Source: an uncultured Ruminococcus sp.
GTDB lineage: Bacteria; Bacillota_A; Clostridia; Oscillospirales; Ruminococcaceae
Direction of reading: 5' to 3'
DNA: 64,000 bases
NCBI GenBank assembly: GCA_900315975.1
Contig: ONBA01000008.1
Location: forward strand, 11,779-75,778
The notes under the pieces were generated by a model. The model did not search any database, was not told where the DNA came from, and saw only the letters and a program-made list of their open reading frames with translations. Shown piece after piece: positions 18,401-25,242 of this stretch (position 1 is its first letter; each line of letters opens with the position of its first letter). Made by a program: the position numbers and the translations under genes.

Positions 18401-18735
18401 CGCGAATAATCAGCCGCGCCGCTGCCGATACAGTACTTCATCGAGAACTGGAAACCACCGCTGCAGTCTTCACTGAAAAGCTCAGGCAGCTGTAACCAGC
18501 CTTCACCAAATGAGCCGCCTTTGAGTTCGAGAACGTTTGAATCAACGTCTGAATTGTATTTTACGTCGGCATTACCTCTGAGATATGCAGGGGTGTCGGC
18601 GGAGCCTGTACTCATTACGGCACTTCCGTTTCCGGCTGCAAAGCTCTTTATGACAGGCAGTGCGTTTGCACATACTGCCGCAGATGTAACTGCTGCTGTG
18701 AACGCTGATACGGACCTTTGTACGATTTTTTTCAT
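15406..18735 (-). CDS. Secreted GH97 enzyme with LamG-like, CBM35-like and dockerin domains
   Basis: 1109 aa from the ATG at 18735 (GAAAGAGGG upstream; a start 30 codons earlier has no signal peptide and is rejected). Order: signal peptide (1 to about 37); a LamG/concanavalin-like domain about 60-245; GH97 N-terminal beta domain about 300-500; catalytic barrel with GVKVDYYES near residue 672 and FEAINGTEYY near 723; GH97 C-terminal domain; a CBM35/CBM6-like module about 919-1045 starting YEAENASLSG; and a type I dockerin (DVNFDGEFTVAD and DLDKDGVTDTFD). Known retaining GH97 alpha-galactosidases use an Asp in the VKVDY-type motif as nucleophile, while the inverting alpha-glucosidases of the SusB type use glutamates, so the motif here suggests the retaining group. 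Likely alpha-galactosidase acting on plant or host glycans as part of a cellulosome. First gene of the leftward pair with GH95. Confidence 0.92.
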   Translation of the reverse strand: MKKIVQRSVSAFTAAVTSAAVCANALPVIKSFAAGNGSAVMSTGSADTPAYLRGNADVKYNSDVDSNVLELKGGSFGEGWLQLPELFSEDCSGGFQFSMKYCIGSGAADYSRLFQFTTVPFGTGNAPSYSSPDISVDVKDKKAFRASLFAGTYTSTANDDKHRAIFDLEAAPETGKWHEMTLMCSPEGATYYIDGEEAGYSSETADDTVKSLLEGNTLKRYIYNSIGHSVYSDNDIDMLVDDISFYNKAVGVDSDAMPLYRYTFDGDTVTPYEGTAKSENSKSRTGADVTSLPSLETASPTGKLVTKIWVDNGGSYYYSVSKSTGETVIKPSKLGLVTTNENLSTGFSKTAPAPTRISHNETYKMPYGKHSTLHDNYNEMSFPLLKDKTLMTVVIRMYDDGIGVRYAVNKGVSIKEEATEMIFPDKSTFWSNWPNATYEWDIVELPKDRQNETSSTYSFPYTGVLADKTWVTVSEAGVFNEEDPYCAGAVQFLGNYHSLRFKGGVKVGSINMRSAFHTPWRACVIGNDLNEMSSSDLILNLNPPSQVEDISWVHPGKTAWSWWSSGGDSPIEYHTQKDYIDFAAENGWDFVCLDFGWALWDNSEEKVRELCEYAGKKGIGIYLWYGVNNKGHSGYKDSKGNPAYPYYSLLDEATIVREFERIHGLGVQGVKVDYYESDTQETMKQMYLCATIAAKNKLMVLFHGCTIPRGESRTFPNVVSFEAINGTEYYKWFESPSLANRVTYTFTRNVVGSADFTPTGIPVFGIKATAGFALADVVNIESGIQHFAQSVYTYEGSSALPLLNDVPVAWDDMRVLDGYPMQFNVTARRSGDDWYIGASTLNRRDVTVDLSKLITDGEYNAYIFADNADGSALEVTVLNGLTSSDTIKRSLLPNGGFVIKLTKGKMKLTTPYSNYKSYEAENASLSGKASVTAGKQGKYCSNNAYVGWVGGGANNYVTFKNVKSDKAGKYTLRIYYVSGEPRSLKVDVNGQYAGTLDNLYANRNDWSGIRAVNMEVNLREGDNTIKLYNDKGNGPSIDRIAIALPENKTEGDVNFDGEFTVADLVCMERYLLGAEKFSALQYKEADLDKDGVTDTFDLVAFRKLIVTKG

Positions 18736-18843
18736 TGTGAGATACCCTCTTTCGTCATGGATTATGTTCTGTAATACTATCCTCAATTCTACAGAACGAT
18801 ATTTAATGTGCCTTTTACAGCTCATCTATAATAAACCACTTTA

Positions 18844-18872
18844 ATTTTATTGGAAAAATCGTAAATGTTCAA
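18844..18872 (-). promoter_or_regulatory. Candidate sigma-A promoter of the GH97-GH95 operon
   Basis: On the minus strand TTGAAC (18867-18872) and TAAAAT (18844-18849) with a 17-bp spacer, giving a 5' leader of roughly 100 nt before the GH97 ATG. A 9-bp hairpin lies directly upstream at 18874-18895 and could be part of a regulator site. Confidence 0.6.
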
Positions 18873-19067
18873 CCCACTTTTTGAAGAAAAAGTGGAAAAA
18901 TTGCACATCAGAAATAAAATTTTCATGAATAATATATTATATGGTAAAATATTTTGTTGCTTTTCACGAATATACAGCCGGGTTATATACTGAATGTATA
19001 TTTTTGCCTATTTATACGATAATAAGCTGTGACTTTTTATTTTTTTGAAGATTTTTACCAAAAACAC

Positions 19068-19096
19068 TTGAAAATGAATTCATTTAGTGTTATAAT
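19068..19096 (+). promoter_or_regulatory. Sigma-A promoter of the HD-domain gene
   Basis: TTGAAA at 19068-19073 and TATAAT at 19091-19096 with a 17-bp spacer, 45 bp before the start codon. Confidence 0.82.
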
Positions 19097-19140
19097 AATA
19101 TACGTAATAACTCTTTGTACTCCTGAAAGGAGATAGCCAA

Positions 19141-19743
19141 TTGACTGCTAAAGAAGAATTCATTTCTATTTTTAATGAGCATATCAAGCGTCCGGGCGCT
19201 GATAAACTGCTCGACTATCTCGAAAATAAAAGCGATTTTTTTACCGCCCCGTGCAGTACCCGCTTTCACGGCGCTTATGAGGGCGGACTCGTTGAGCATA
19301 GTGTTAACGTCTACCACTGCCTTAAAGACTACCTTTCGCGTCCGCGCATTAAAGAAGTTTACGGTATCGAGGCTTCGGAGGAAACTATTGCTATAGTTTC
19401 TCTTCTCCATGACGTATGCAAGGTCAATTTCTACGCTACCGAAATGCGCAACAGAAAAAATGATGAAACAGGACAGTGGGAAAAGGTCCCGTTTTATACT
19501 ATTAATGATACTCTGCCATACGGTCACGGCGAAAAGTCGGTCTATATCATTTCCGGCTTCCTCTACGGCGACGGCAGACTTACCCGCGATGAGGCTCTCG
19601 CTATTCGCTGGCATATGGGTTTTTCAAGTGAGGACGATAACAAGAATACTATCGGCAGGGCACTTGAAATGTATCCGCTCGCTTTCGCTCTCCATGTCGC
19701 TGATATGGAAGCTACGTACTTCCTCGAAGGAAGCGTAAAATAA
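19141..19743 (+). CDS. HD-domain phosphohydrolase-like protein
   Basis: 200 aa, TTG start supported by AAAGGAGA a few bases upstream; no ATG alternative exists near it. The HD fold is shown by VEHSVNVY (near residue 51), SLLHDVCKV (His-Asp near 89-90) and the later HGEKS and RWHMGF motifs, which together form the metal-binding set of HD hydrolases. The layout is reminiscent of the HD part of YhaM-type 3'-5' exoribonucleases or of small HD nucleotidases, but no OB-fold is present, so the substrate is unknown. It is followed by the GH13 gene after 61 bp and may be cotranscribed with it. Confidence 0.78.
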   Translation: MTAKEEFISIFNEHIKRPGADKLLDYLENKSDFFTAPCSTRFHGAYEGGLVEHSVNVYHCLKDYLSRPRIKEVYGIEASEETIAIVSLLHDVCKVNFYATEMRNRKNDETGQWEKVPFYTINDTLPYGHGEKSVYIISGFLYGDGRLTRDEALAIRWHMGFSSEDDNKNTIGRALEMYPLAFALHVADMEATYFLEGSVK

Positions 19744-19804
19744 GTTTATTACCTCCCGTACAGGGACGGATCATAAAGGATAATCACTTCAAAGGAGAAA
19801 AATC

Positions 19805-21403
19805 ATGAATTGGTACGATAACGCGATAATCTATCATATCTATCCTCTCGGTTTCTGCGGAGCTCCGAAATTCAACGACTTCGGTGATGACGTGGTCTAC
19901 CGTCTTGACAAGGTGCTTGAATGGATCCCACATCTCAAGGAAATGAACGTTGATGCTGTTTACTTCGGTCCTGTTTTTGAGTCCGTTGAACACGGCTATG
20001 ATACCGTTGACTACAAGAAAATCGACCGCAGACTCGGCGATAACAACTCTTTCCTCTTCATCTGCGACCGCCTTCACGAAAACGGCATCAGAGTTATCCT
20101 CGACGGAGTTTTCAACCACGTTGGCAGAAAGTTCCCGCAGTTTGTCGATATCCAGGAAAAGGGTCAGGCAAGCGGCTACTGCGACTGGTTCCAGAACCTC
20201 AATTTCGGCGGTCAGAGTCCGTGCGGCGACCCGTTCTGGTACGAAGGCTGGAACGGTCACTATAACCTCGTTAAGCTCAATCTCCGCAATGTCGGTGTTT
20301 GTGACCACCTCATCGATGCTATCAATTACTGGATAGAATCGTTCGGTATCGACGGTATACGTTTCGATGCCGCTGACTGCATCGACTTCGATTTCTTTAA
20401 ACGTATTCACAGCTTCTGCAAAGGCAAAAAGAGTGACTTCTGGCTCATGGGCGAGATTATCCACGGCGACTACAACCGCTGGGCTAACCCCGAAATGCTC
20501 GACAGTGTCACTAACTACGAATGCTACAAGGGTATCTATTCCTCACACAATGACAAGAACTACTTCGAGATAGATTACTCTATCAATCGTCAGTCAGGTG
20601 TGAACGGCGGTATCTACAAGAATATCAACCTCTATAACTTCGTTGATAACCACGACGTTAACCGTATCGCTAGTACCGTTAACAATCCCGCTTATCTCCC
20701 ACTCATCTATACTCTTGAGTATACTATGCCAGGTATCCCTTCTATCTATTACGGAAGTGAGTACGGTGTTCAGGGACGAAAGGAGAATAATTCCGACGAT
20801 AATCTCCGCCCATGTCTCCACCTCGCTGACATGGAAAGAGAAAATATCGACCTGTACAGACATATTGTCAAGCTCGGCCGTATCTACAAGGCTTACCCCG
20901 CTATCAGAACAGGCAGCTATGAGCGTATACAGATCACTAATCAGCAGCTGCTCTTCAAGAAGGTTCAGGGCGATCAGACTATTTATGTTGCTCTTAACCT
21001 CTCTGACAGTCAGTATGATTTCAGCTTCAGTACACATCTGCCTGCACTTGTTGATGTTATCAGTGCTAATCAGATCGAGGTCGAGAACGGTAATGCCCAT
21101 ATTTCTATGCCTCCGTTCAGCTCAATGATCATCGTTTCTGACGATATCGTCAACATTGAACCTGATGAGATGCCTGCGCATGAGGCTGCTCCTCATGATG
21201 AGACTGAGGTCGTAGTCGGTGCTCACTATCGCCACTACAAGGGCAATGAGTACGAGGTTATCGCTGTTGCTCGACACAGTGAGAATAATGAGGAACTCGT
21301 TGTTTACAAGTCCGTTTCCGATGGTGCTGTATGGGCGCGTCCTAAGGCGATTTTCTGCGGAAAATCAAGTGACGGTACAACTCAGAGATTCGTAAAACTT
21401 TAA
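19805..21403 (+). CDS. Cytoplasmic GH13 alpha-amylase-family enzyme with C-terminal DUF1653-like domain
   Basis: 532 aa with no signal peptide. The four GH13 regions are present: DGVFNHV near residue 100, GIRFDAAD near 184 (nucleophile Asp), WLMGEI near 214 (acid/base Glu) and FVDNHD near 279 (stabilising Asp). The barrel runs to about 385 with a short beta domain after it; size and start NWYDNAIIYHIYPLGF resemble intracellular maltodextrin-acting enzymes. The last 65 residues or so (from about 467) look like a separate DUF1653 domain: HYRHYKGNEYEV, ARHSENNEELVVYKS, WARPKAIF, RF. A linker rich in Glu, His and Ala joins the two. The enzyme probably acts on imported alpha-glucans or glycogen; the role of the added domain is unknown. 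Confidence 0.88.
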   Translation: MNWYDNAIIYHIYPLGFCGAPKFNDFGDDVVYRLDKVLEWIPHLKEMNVDAVYFGPVFESVEHGYDTVDYKKIDRRLGDNNSFLFICDRLHENGIRVILDGVFNHVGRKFPQFVDIQEKGQASGYCDWFQNLNFGGQSPCGDPFWYEGWNGHYNLVKLNLRNVGVCDHLIDAINYWIESFGIDGIRFDAADCIDFDFFKRIHSFCKGKKSDFWLMGEIIHGDYNRWANPEMLDSVTNYECYKGIYSSHNDKNYFEIDYSINRQSGVNGGIYKNINLYNFVDNHDVNRIASTVNNPAYLPLIYTLEYTMPGIPSIYYGSEYGVQGRKENNSDDNLRPCLHLADMERENIDLYRHIVKLGRIYKAYPAIRTGSYERIQITNQQLLFKKVQGDQTIYVALNLSDSQYDFSFSTHLPALVDVISANQIEVENGNAHISMPPFSSMIIVSDDIVNIEPDEMPAHEAAPHDETEVVVGAHYRHYKGNEYEVIAVARHSENNEELVVYKSVSDGAVWARPKAIFCGKSSDGTTQRFVKL

Positions 21404-21408
21404 AATGC

Positions 21409-21440
21409 AAAACGGACACTCGTTAAGAGTGTCCGTTTTA
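21409..21440 (+). terminator. Intrinsic terminator after the GH13 gene
   Basis: A perfect stem of 13 bp, AAAACGGACACTC/GAGTGTCCGTTTT, with a GTTAA loop, ending in TTTTATAAT. It begins 5 bases after the stop codon. Confidence 0.9.
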
Positions 21441-21478
21441 TAATATCCAAAAAATCTACATTGAATAGACAAATTTTA

Positions 21479-21518
21479 TGAGCGCACAAAATGGGTACTC
21501 CAATTTTGTGCGCTCATG
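21479..21518 (-). terminator. Long hairpin after cysK, probable terminator
   Basis: A 14-bp perfect stem ATGAGCGCACAAAA/TTTTGTGCGCTCAT lies 10 bases beyond the cysK stop. The minus-strand T-run is poor (ATAAAATTTG), so termination is inferred from stem strength and position; plus-strand reading is also flanked by T residues a few bases later. Confidence 0.6.
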
Positions 21519-21528
21519 ATGCTTTTTA

Positions 21529-22455
21529 TTATTCAAACATAGGTGTTGAAAGATATCGTTCACCGGTATCGGGGAGAAGTGCAACGATCGTTTTACCCTT
21601 GTTTTCGGGTCTCTTTGCAAGCTGTATTGCTGCCCACAGTGCTGCTCCTGATGAAATGCCGACAAGGATTCCTTCCTGACGTGCGATGTTTCTTCCGGTC
21701 TCGAATGCATCTTCGTTTGCAACCTTGATTATCTCGTCGTAAATGCTTGTGTCAAGGGTCTCAGGGACGAATCCTGCGCCGATTCCCTGTATCTTATGGG
21801 GTCCTGCTTTGCCTTCGGAGAGAACAGGTGAGCTTTCAGGCTCGACTGCTACTACCTTCACATCAGGATTCTGCGACTTGAGATATGCTCCTGTACCGCT
21901 GATGGTTCCGCCTGTGCCGATTCCTGCTACGAAAATATCTACTTTTCCTTCAGTCTGTTCCCATATCTCTACACCGGTTGTACGCTTGTGTACGTCAGGG
22001 TTTGCAGGGTTTGTGAACTGAGAGGGGATAAAGCTGCCTGATATCTCTCTTGCGAGTTCGTCTGCTTTTTCGATAGCTCCCTTCATGCCCTTTGAACCGT
22101 CTGTGAGTACAAGTTCTGCACCGTATGCTTTCATGAGGTTGCGGCGCTCGATACTCATTGTCTCGGGCATTGTGATTATAAGTCTGTAGCCTCTTGAAGC
22201 TGCTACAGAAGCAAGTCCTATACCGGTATTTCCGCTTGTAGGCTCAATTATTACGCTGCCTTCTTTGAGGAGTCCCTTTGCCTCAGCGTCGTCGATCATT
22301 GCCTTTGCAATTCTGTCTTTTACGCTACCGGCAGGGTTGAAGTACTCAAGCTTTGCAATAAGTCTTGCGTCGAGAGAGTTGTTTTTTTCGGTGTTCTCAA
22401 GTTCAAGAACAGGTGTATTTCCAATGAGATCTGTTATTTTTTTATAAATAGCCAT
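21529..22455 (-). CDS. cysK: Cysteine synthase A (O-acetylserine sulfhydrylase)
   Basis: 308 aa, PLP enzyme that makes cysteine from O-acetylserine and sulfide. The Schiff-base lysine is Lys46 in NPAGSVKDR, the substrate loop is PTSGNTG near residue 68, and the PLP phosphate loop [12 protein letters not shown] is near 175. The C-terminal half has the [10 protein letters not shown] and SSGAALWAA motifs of the CysK type rather than cystathionine beta-synthase. It has a GGAGGAAAATAAA ribosome binding region and a perfect consensus promoter 130 bp upstream, leaving a fairly long untranslated leader. It appears monocistronic. Confidence 0.95.
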   Translation of the reverse strand: MAIYKKITDLIGNTPVLELENTEKNNSLDARLIAKLEYFNPAGSVKDRIAKAMIDDAEAKGLLKEGSVIIEPTSGNTGIGLASVAASRGYRLIITMPETMSIERRNLMKAYGAELVLTDGSKGMKGAIEKADELAREISGSFIPSQFTNPANPDVHKRTTGVEIWEQTEGKVDIFVAGIGTGGTISGTGAYLKSQNPDVKVVAVEPESSPVLSEGKAGPHKIQGIGAGFVPETLDTSIYDEIIKVANEDAFETGRNIARQEGILVGISSGAALWAAIQLAKRPENKGKTIVALLPDTGERYLSTPMFE

Positions 22456-22590
22456 TTTATTTTCCTCCGTAAGTATATTTATTGTATTTTATTGTGTTTC
22501 ATATCAGAAACAACATCGCTCCGAAAATATAAACATAATTATATCACCTCATAAATAAGTTGTTTAATCCTACTTGTTTGGTATGTTTGT

Positions 22591-22619
22591 ATTATATCAC
22601 GTATTCCGGCATTTGTCAA
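22591..22619 (-). promoter_or_regulatory. Consensus sigma-A promoter of cysK
   Basis: On the minus strand TTGACA (22614-22619) and TATAAT (22591-22596) with a 17-bp spacer. Exact consensus suggests strong basal activity that needs a repressor or leader control. Confidence 0.88.
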
Positions 22620-22706
22620 GTGCTTTTGAGAAATATTTTTCTTCAATTCCTATTTTCACGGTATGATTATGTTTATGGTTATTTTTATCTTATTCATATT
22701 ATCGCA

Positions 22707-22735
22707 TTGAATGCACCGGAGCACTATGTTATAAT
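22707..22735 (+). promoter_or_regulatory. Sigma-A promoter of the HhH gene
   Basis: TTGAAT at 22707-22712 and TATAAT at 22730-22735, 17-bp spacer. The start point would fall near 22742, leaving a leader of only about 20 nt before the ATG at 22765. Confidence 0.78.
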
Positions 22736-22764
22736 TTTACTATACAGCATTGGTGGTGGTTTGT

Positions 22765-23505
22765 ATGGCTAACAAAAATACTGAAAAAGCTTTACTCATC
22801 GGGGCAGGTATTACTCTTGCCTGTTCGGGTGTTTGGAAACTCTACGACTCGCTTGTTCAGCCGTCTGAGCCAATGATTATCCGTCGGGGAAAATCTGTAG
22901 TGACTTCGGTTGTTTCTTCCACTGCTTCTTCAGCTAACGCGAAAGTCAGCAGTACTTCAGTTGTGCCGCCGACAGAGGAGTTTCTCTGCATCAATATCAA
23001 CACCGCTGATGCGTCTGAATTTGAAAAGCTTCACGGCATAGGCGAGAGTATCGCTGAAAAGATTGTCGCTTACCGCGATGAACACGGCTATTTCAGGAAT
23101 GTAGAGGAAATCATGAATGTCAGCGGTGTCGGCGAGGTCATGTTTTCAGATATAAAAGACCATATCTTCGTCGATGAACCTGTGTACGAAACTTCAACAT
23201 CTGCGGAGTCTGCTCCCATTTCGTCTGCTGAACCTGAAACCTTTGAAAATGAGGAAATCATTACGGAAACTGAGTGCAGTACTGAATATATCCTTACTCT
23301 CGAAGATGCCGCTCCTATCAACATTAATACGGCTGATACTGAGCTTCTTGTGCTGCTTCCTTACGTTGACGATGTTATCGCGGAACAGATAATCAGTCTG
23401 CGTGAGAAAATCGGCGGTTTCAGTCATCCGTATGAACTGCTTTATGTTGATTCCCTCACTCAGCCGCAGGTCGCTGAAATAATCGAATACGTAACTGTCG
23501 GCTGA
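22765..23505 (+). CDS. Membrane-anchored protein with two ComEA-type helix-hairpin-helix domains
   Basis: 246 aa from the ATG at 22765; an in-frame TTG five codons upstream is possible, and the GGTGGTGG before the ATG is only a weak ribosome binding site. Order: a short hydrophobic N-terminal segment (about 11-25) that may anchor it, a Ser/Thr/Val-rich linker, a first HhH pair at about 72-132 (ININTADASEFEKLHGIG ... GVGEVMFSDI), an acidic Ser/Glu-rich linker, and a second HhH pair at about 185-245 (ININTADTELLVLLPYVDD). ComEA proteins bind double-stranded DNA outside the membrane during uptake. The second copy has PYVDD where the DNA-contacting glycine hairpin (GIG) should be, so only the first copy may bind DNA. 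No com operon is near. Confidence 0.8.
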   Translation: MANKNTEKALLIGAGITLACSGVWKLYDSLVQPSEPMIIRRGKSVVTSVVSSTASSANAKVSSTSVVPPTEEFLCININTADASEFEKLHGIGESIAEKIVAYRDEHGYFRNVEEIMNVSGVGEVMFSDIKDHIFVDEPVYETSTSAESAPISSAEPETFENEEIITETECSTEYILTLEDAAPININTADTELLVLLPYVDDVIAEQIISLREKIGGFSHPYELLYVDSLTQPQVAEIIEYVTVG

Positions 23506-23515
23506 TTATCCTGCG

Positions 23516-24433
23516 TTACTCAAAATGAGTAGATATGCTTTTTCCTGAAATTGCAGGTGCGTAGTCCCAGTTGGTGAGGTGTCCGGAATCACAGAAATAA
23601 CTGAAATCATGGCAGGGGATACACTCGTCGCATACATCGACTATTACCAGCTTCACTTTCATTTTTTCAGGTATTATCGCCTTTATGTAAACACTTACAC
23701 TCTCGCCTGCGTGCACGTCGGAACGAAGTTCGGCTAGTCCTGCAAGATTAGGCGAAAGCTCAACGAATACTCCGTACTCTTCTACAGAACGTACTATTCC
23801 GGATACTGTTTCTCCTGCTTCAAAACAGGCTGTGTTTTCTTCCCATGTTCCAAGCAGTTCCTTATGCGTGAGACATATCCTGCCGTTTTCATTTGTGCGG
23901 ACGACAGCTTTTATGAACTGTCCTGTGTGAAAACGGTCGGAAGGATGCGATATCCGTGAAACTGAGATGGCATCAATCGGTATCAGTGAGGGAACTCCAC
24001 AGCCGATATCGACAAAGCAGCCGAATTGTTCGAGGTGTGTTACCTTTGCTTCGATAACGTCTCCGCTTTTAAGCTTGTTCATGCGGCTGCTGATGAAATC
24101 TTCCTGCGCTGCCGCTCTTGAGAGTATTGCAGCTGTTTTTCCGTTTTCTTTGTGTACTTCAGTTACCTTAAAGCACACTACCTTGTTGACGCGCGATATC
24201 ATTGCGATATCGCGCGTTTTGCCTTCCTTTACTCCGACTGCACCCTCTTCACGAGGTATTATTCCTTCGCCGCATGGCAGGTCTACTATCAGGTCGTGTG
24301 AACTGTTGCAGAGTGCGGCACGTGCTTCAAGTATCAGTCCCTTTTTCATAGCTTCGGATAGTCCTTCAGCTGTTGAGATATACCTTTGATTTTCAGCCGT
24401 CCTGTAAAGACAGCCTTCCGGTCTGTAATCCAT
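23516..24433 (-). CDS. S1 RNA-binding domain protein (ribosomal protein S1-like)
   Basis: 305 aa. An N-terminal degenerate S1-like segment (about 30-115) is followed by two clearer S1 domains: about 120-190 with GDVIEAKVTHLEQFGCFVDIG, and about 205-270 with GETVSGIVRSVEEYGVFVELSPNLAGL. S1 domains bind single-stranded RNA; short S1 proteins of this type occur widely in Firmicutes and may aid translation or RNA turnover. A GGAGGT ribosome binding site lies six bases before the ATG. The C-terminal 30 residues (rich in Cys, Asp, His: VCDECIPCHDFSYFCDSGH) contain four cysteines and could bind a metal, which is unusual for this group. Convergent with the HhH gene, 10 bp apart. Confidence 0.85.
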   Translation of the reverse strand: MDYRPEGCLYRTAENQRYISTAEGLSEAMKKGLILEARAALCNSSHDLIVDLPCGEGIIPREEGAVGVKEGKTRDIAMISRVNKVVCFKVTEVHKENGKTAAILSRAAAQEDFISSRMNKLKSGDVIEAKVTHLEQFGCFVDIGCGVPSLIPIDAISVSRISHPSDRFHTGQFIKAVVRTNENGRICLTHKELLGTWEENTACFEAGETVSGIVRSVEEYGVFVELSPNLAGLAELRSDVHAGESVSVYIKAIIPEKMKVKLVIVDVCDECIPCHDFSYFCDSGHLTNWDYAPAISGKSISTHFE

Positions 24434-24463
24434 GTTTTTACCTCCGTGTCAATTATTGACAAC

Positions 24464-24496
24464 ACAGCACAAAGTTCACTTTCGTTTTTGTGCTGT
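24464..24496. repeat. Hairpin between the 95-aa gene and the S1 gene
   Basis: A perfect 10-bp inverted repeat ACAGCACAAA/TTTGTGCTGT with a 13-base loop. It lies between two leftward genes and lacks a T-run on the minus strand, so it may be a weak terminator or a transcript-processing site. Confidence 0.5.
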
Positions 24497-24544
24497 ATTG
24501 ACTGTTTTTTCTTGTGAGATAATCATATTCACGGAGCCTGCAAT

Positions 24545-24832
24545 TTATGCCATGTTCAGTCCGCCCATTGTTGCTATAAGCGAGTATATCTCATCACTGC
24601 GGCTTCCGTCACATACGATATACAGGGAAGTACGTGTATCTTTCCGGACGTTTTCCTTCGCTTCCTCTGCGACACTGTCTACTGCTTGCAGAGGCTTGTC
24701 CGTTACAGCTGAAACTGCCGGTTTTTGTACTATGTTTGCCGAGTAGATACCGTGTACATCTGTCATTATCCTCTCTACTGCACGGTCTGCCTGCTTTGAA
24801 TTCTCAAATTCAGCAACTATTCTTGTTACCAT
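24545..24832 (-). CDS. Small conserved-looking soluble protein, unknown function
   Basis: 95 aa, not recognised. It starts MVTRIVAEFENSKQADRAVERI, a beta-alpha beginning that recalls small ferredoxin-like or stress-protein (YflT-type) folds with a 'subunit-pairing' helix. No cysteine pair, signal peptide or membrane span is visible. A strong AAAGGAGATAAC ribosome binding site supports translation. It may share a transcript with the S1-domain gene downstream, separated by a hairpin. Confidence 0.65.
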   Translation of the reverse strand: MVTRIVAEFENSKQADRAVERIMTDVHGIYSANIVQKPAVSAVTDKPLQAVDSVAEEAKENVRKDTRTSLYIVCDGSRSDEIYSLIATMGGLNMA

Positions 24833-24932
24833 AAGTTATCTCCTTTCAATGGCATATTTGTTTGTATTATATATTTTCAATGCTCATTTTTATTATTTTT
24901 CCACAAAAGTGAAAAAATATACCTTCAAAATA

Positions 24933-24961
24933 TTGATTTAAGATGTATTTTGGGGTATAAT
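24933..24961 (+). promoter_or_regulatory. Sigma-A promoter of the DUF951-prfA operon
   Basis: TTGATT at 24933-24938 and TATAAT at 24956-24961 with a 17-bp spacer, 46 bp before the DUF951 start codon. Confidence 0.78.
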
Positions 24962-25007
24962 GTGAAATGTACGATTTTTTCCGGAAACAAAAAAGGGGGG
25001 AAGGTTT

Positions 25008-25196
25008 TTGGATATCAGACCAGACGATGTTCTTATTATGAAAAAGCCGCATCCGTGCGGTTCAAATGAGATGTTTGTGATACGTTCAGGTATGGATTTC
25101 AGACTCAGATGTGTCGGCTGCGGAAGAGAATTCATGATCCCCCGTAATAAAATTGAGAAAAATATTAAAAAAATAAGGCGGGAGACTGAGGGATAG
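25008..25196 (+). CDS. DUF951 family small protein
   Basis: 62 aa. The core [30 protein letters not shown] is the DUF951 signature: an HPCG motif and a CVGC pair that together look like a small zinc ribbon. DUF951 proteins are short, widespread in Firmicutes and of unknown function. The start is a TTG at 25008 chosen for length agreement with the family and the strong purine-rich AAGGGGGGAAGG just before it. It is the first gene of the likely prfA operon. Confidence 0.85.
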   Translation: MDIRPDDVLIMKKPHPCGSNEMFVIRSGMDFRLRCVGCGREFMIPRNKIEKNIKKIRRETEG

Positions 25197-25242
25197 ACTC
25201 AGGACATTATTTCATGTTATCAATACTGGAAGGAATGATCTG

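Larger units (their letters stand above)
18736..19140. other. Divergent intergenic region with two promoters and a hairpin
   Basis: A 405-bp AT-rich gap between the leftward GH97 gene and the rightward HD-domain gene. It holds the two promoters listed separately and a perfect 9-bp hairpin CCACTTTTT/AAAAAGTGG with a GAAG loop at 18874-18895, just upstream of the GH97 promoter. I see no further gene in it. Confidence 0.6.
22456..22764. other. Divergent intergenic region of cysK and the HhH gene
   Basis: A 309-bp AT-rich gap holding the two divergent promoters listed separately. The cysK transcript leader (about 22584 to 22456) contains the sequence CCAAACAAGTAGGATTAAACAA (minus strand, written here in two overlapping parts: CCAAACAAGTAGG and AGGATTAAACAA), a possible Rrf2-type operator just downstream of the cysK start point, and a second TATAAT-like box at 22538-22543 without a good -35. 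No T-box specifier structure or riboswitch was recognised and no gene is seen. Confidence 0.5.

Noticed and set aside
11888..18735. A polysaccharide utilisation locus with SusC/SusD, because GH95 and GH97 are common in Bacteroides loci
   Set aside because: No SusC/SusD-like genes are nearby and both enzymes end in dockerins, which points to a cellulosome instead.
19784..20464. A 226-codon minus-strand frame across the start of the GH13 gene
   Set aside because: Antisense to a clear GH13 enzyme with intact active-site motifs; the acidic low-complexity translation is typical of a shadow frame.
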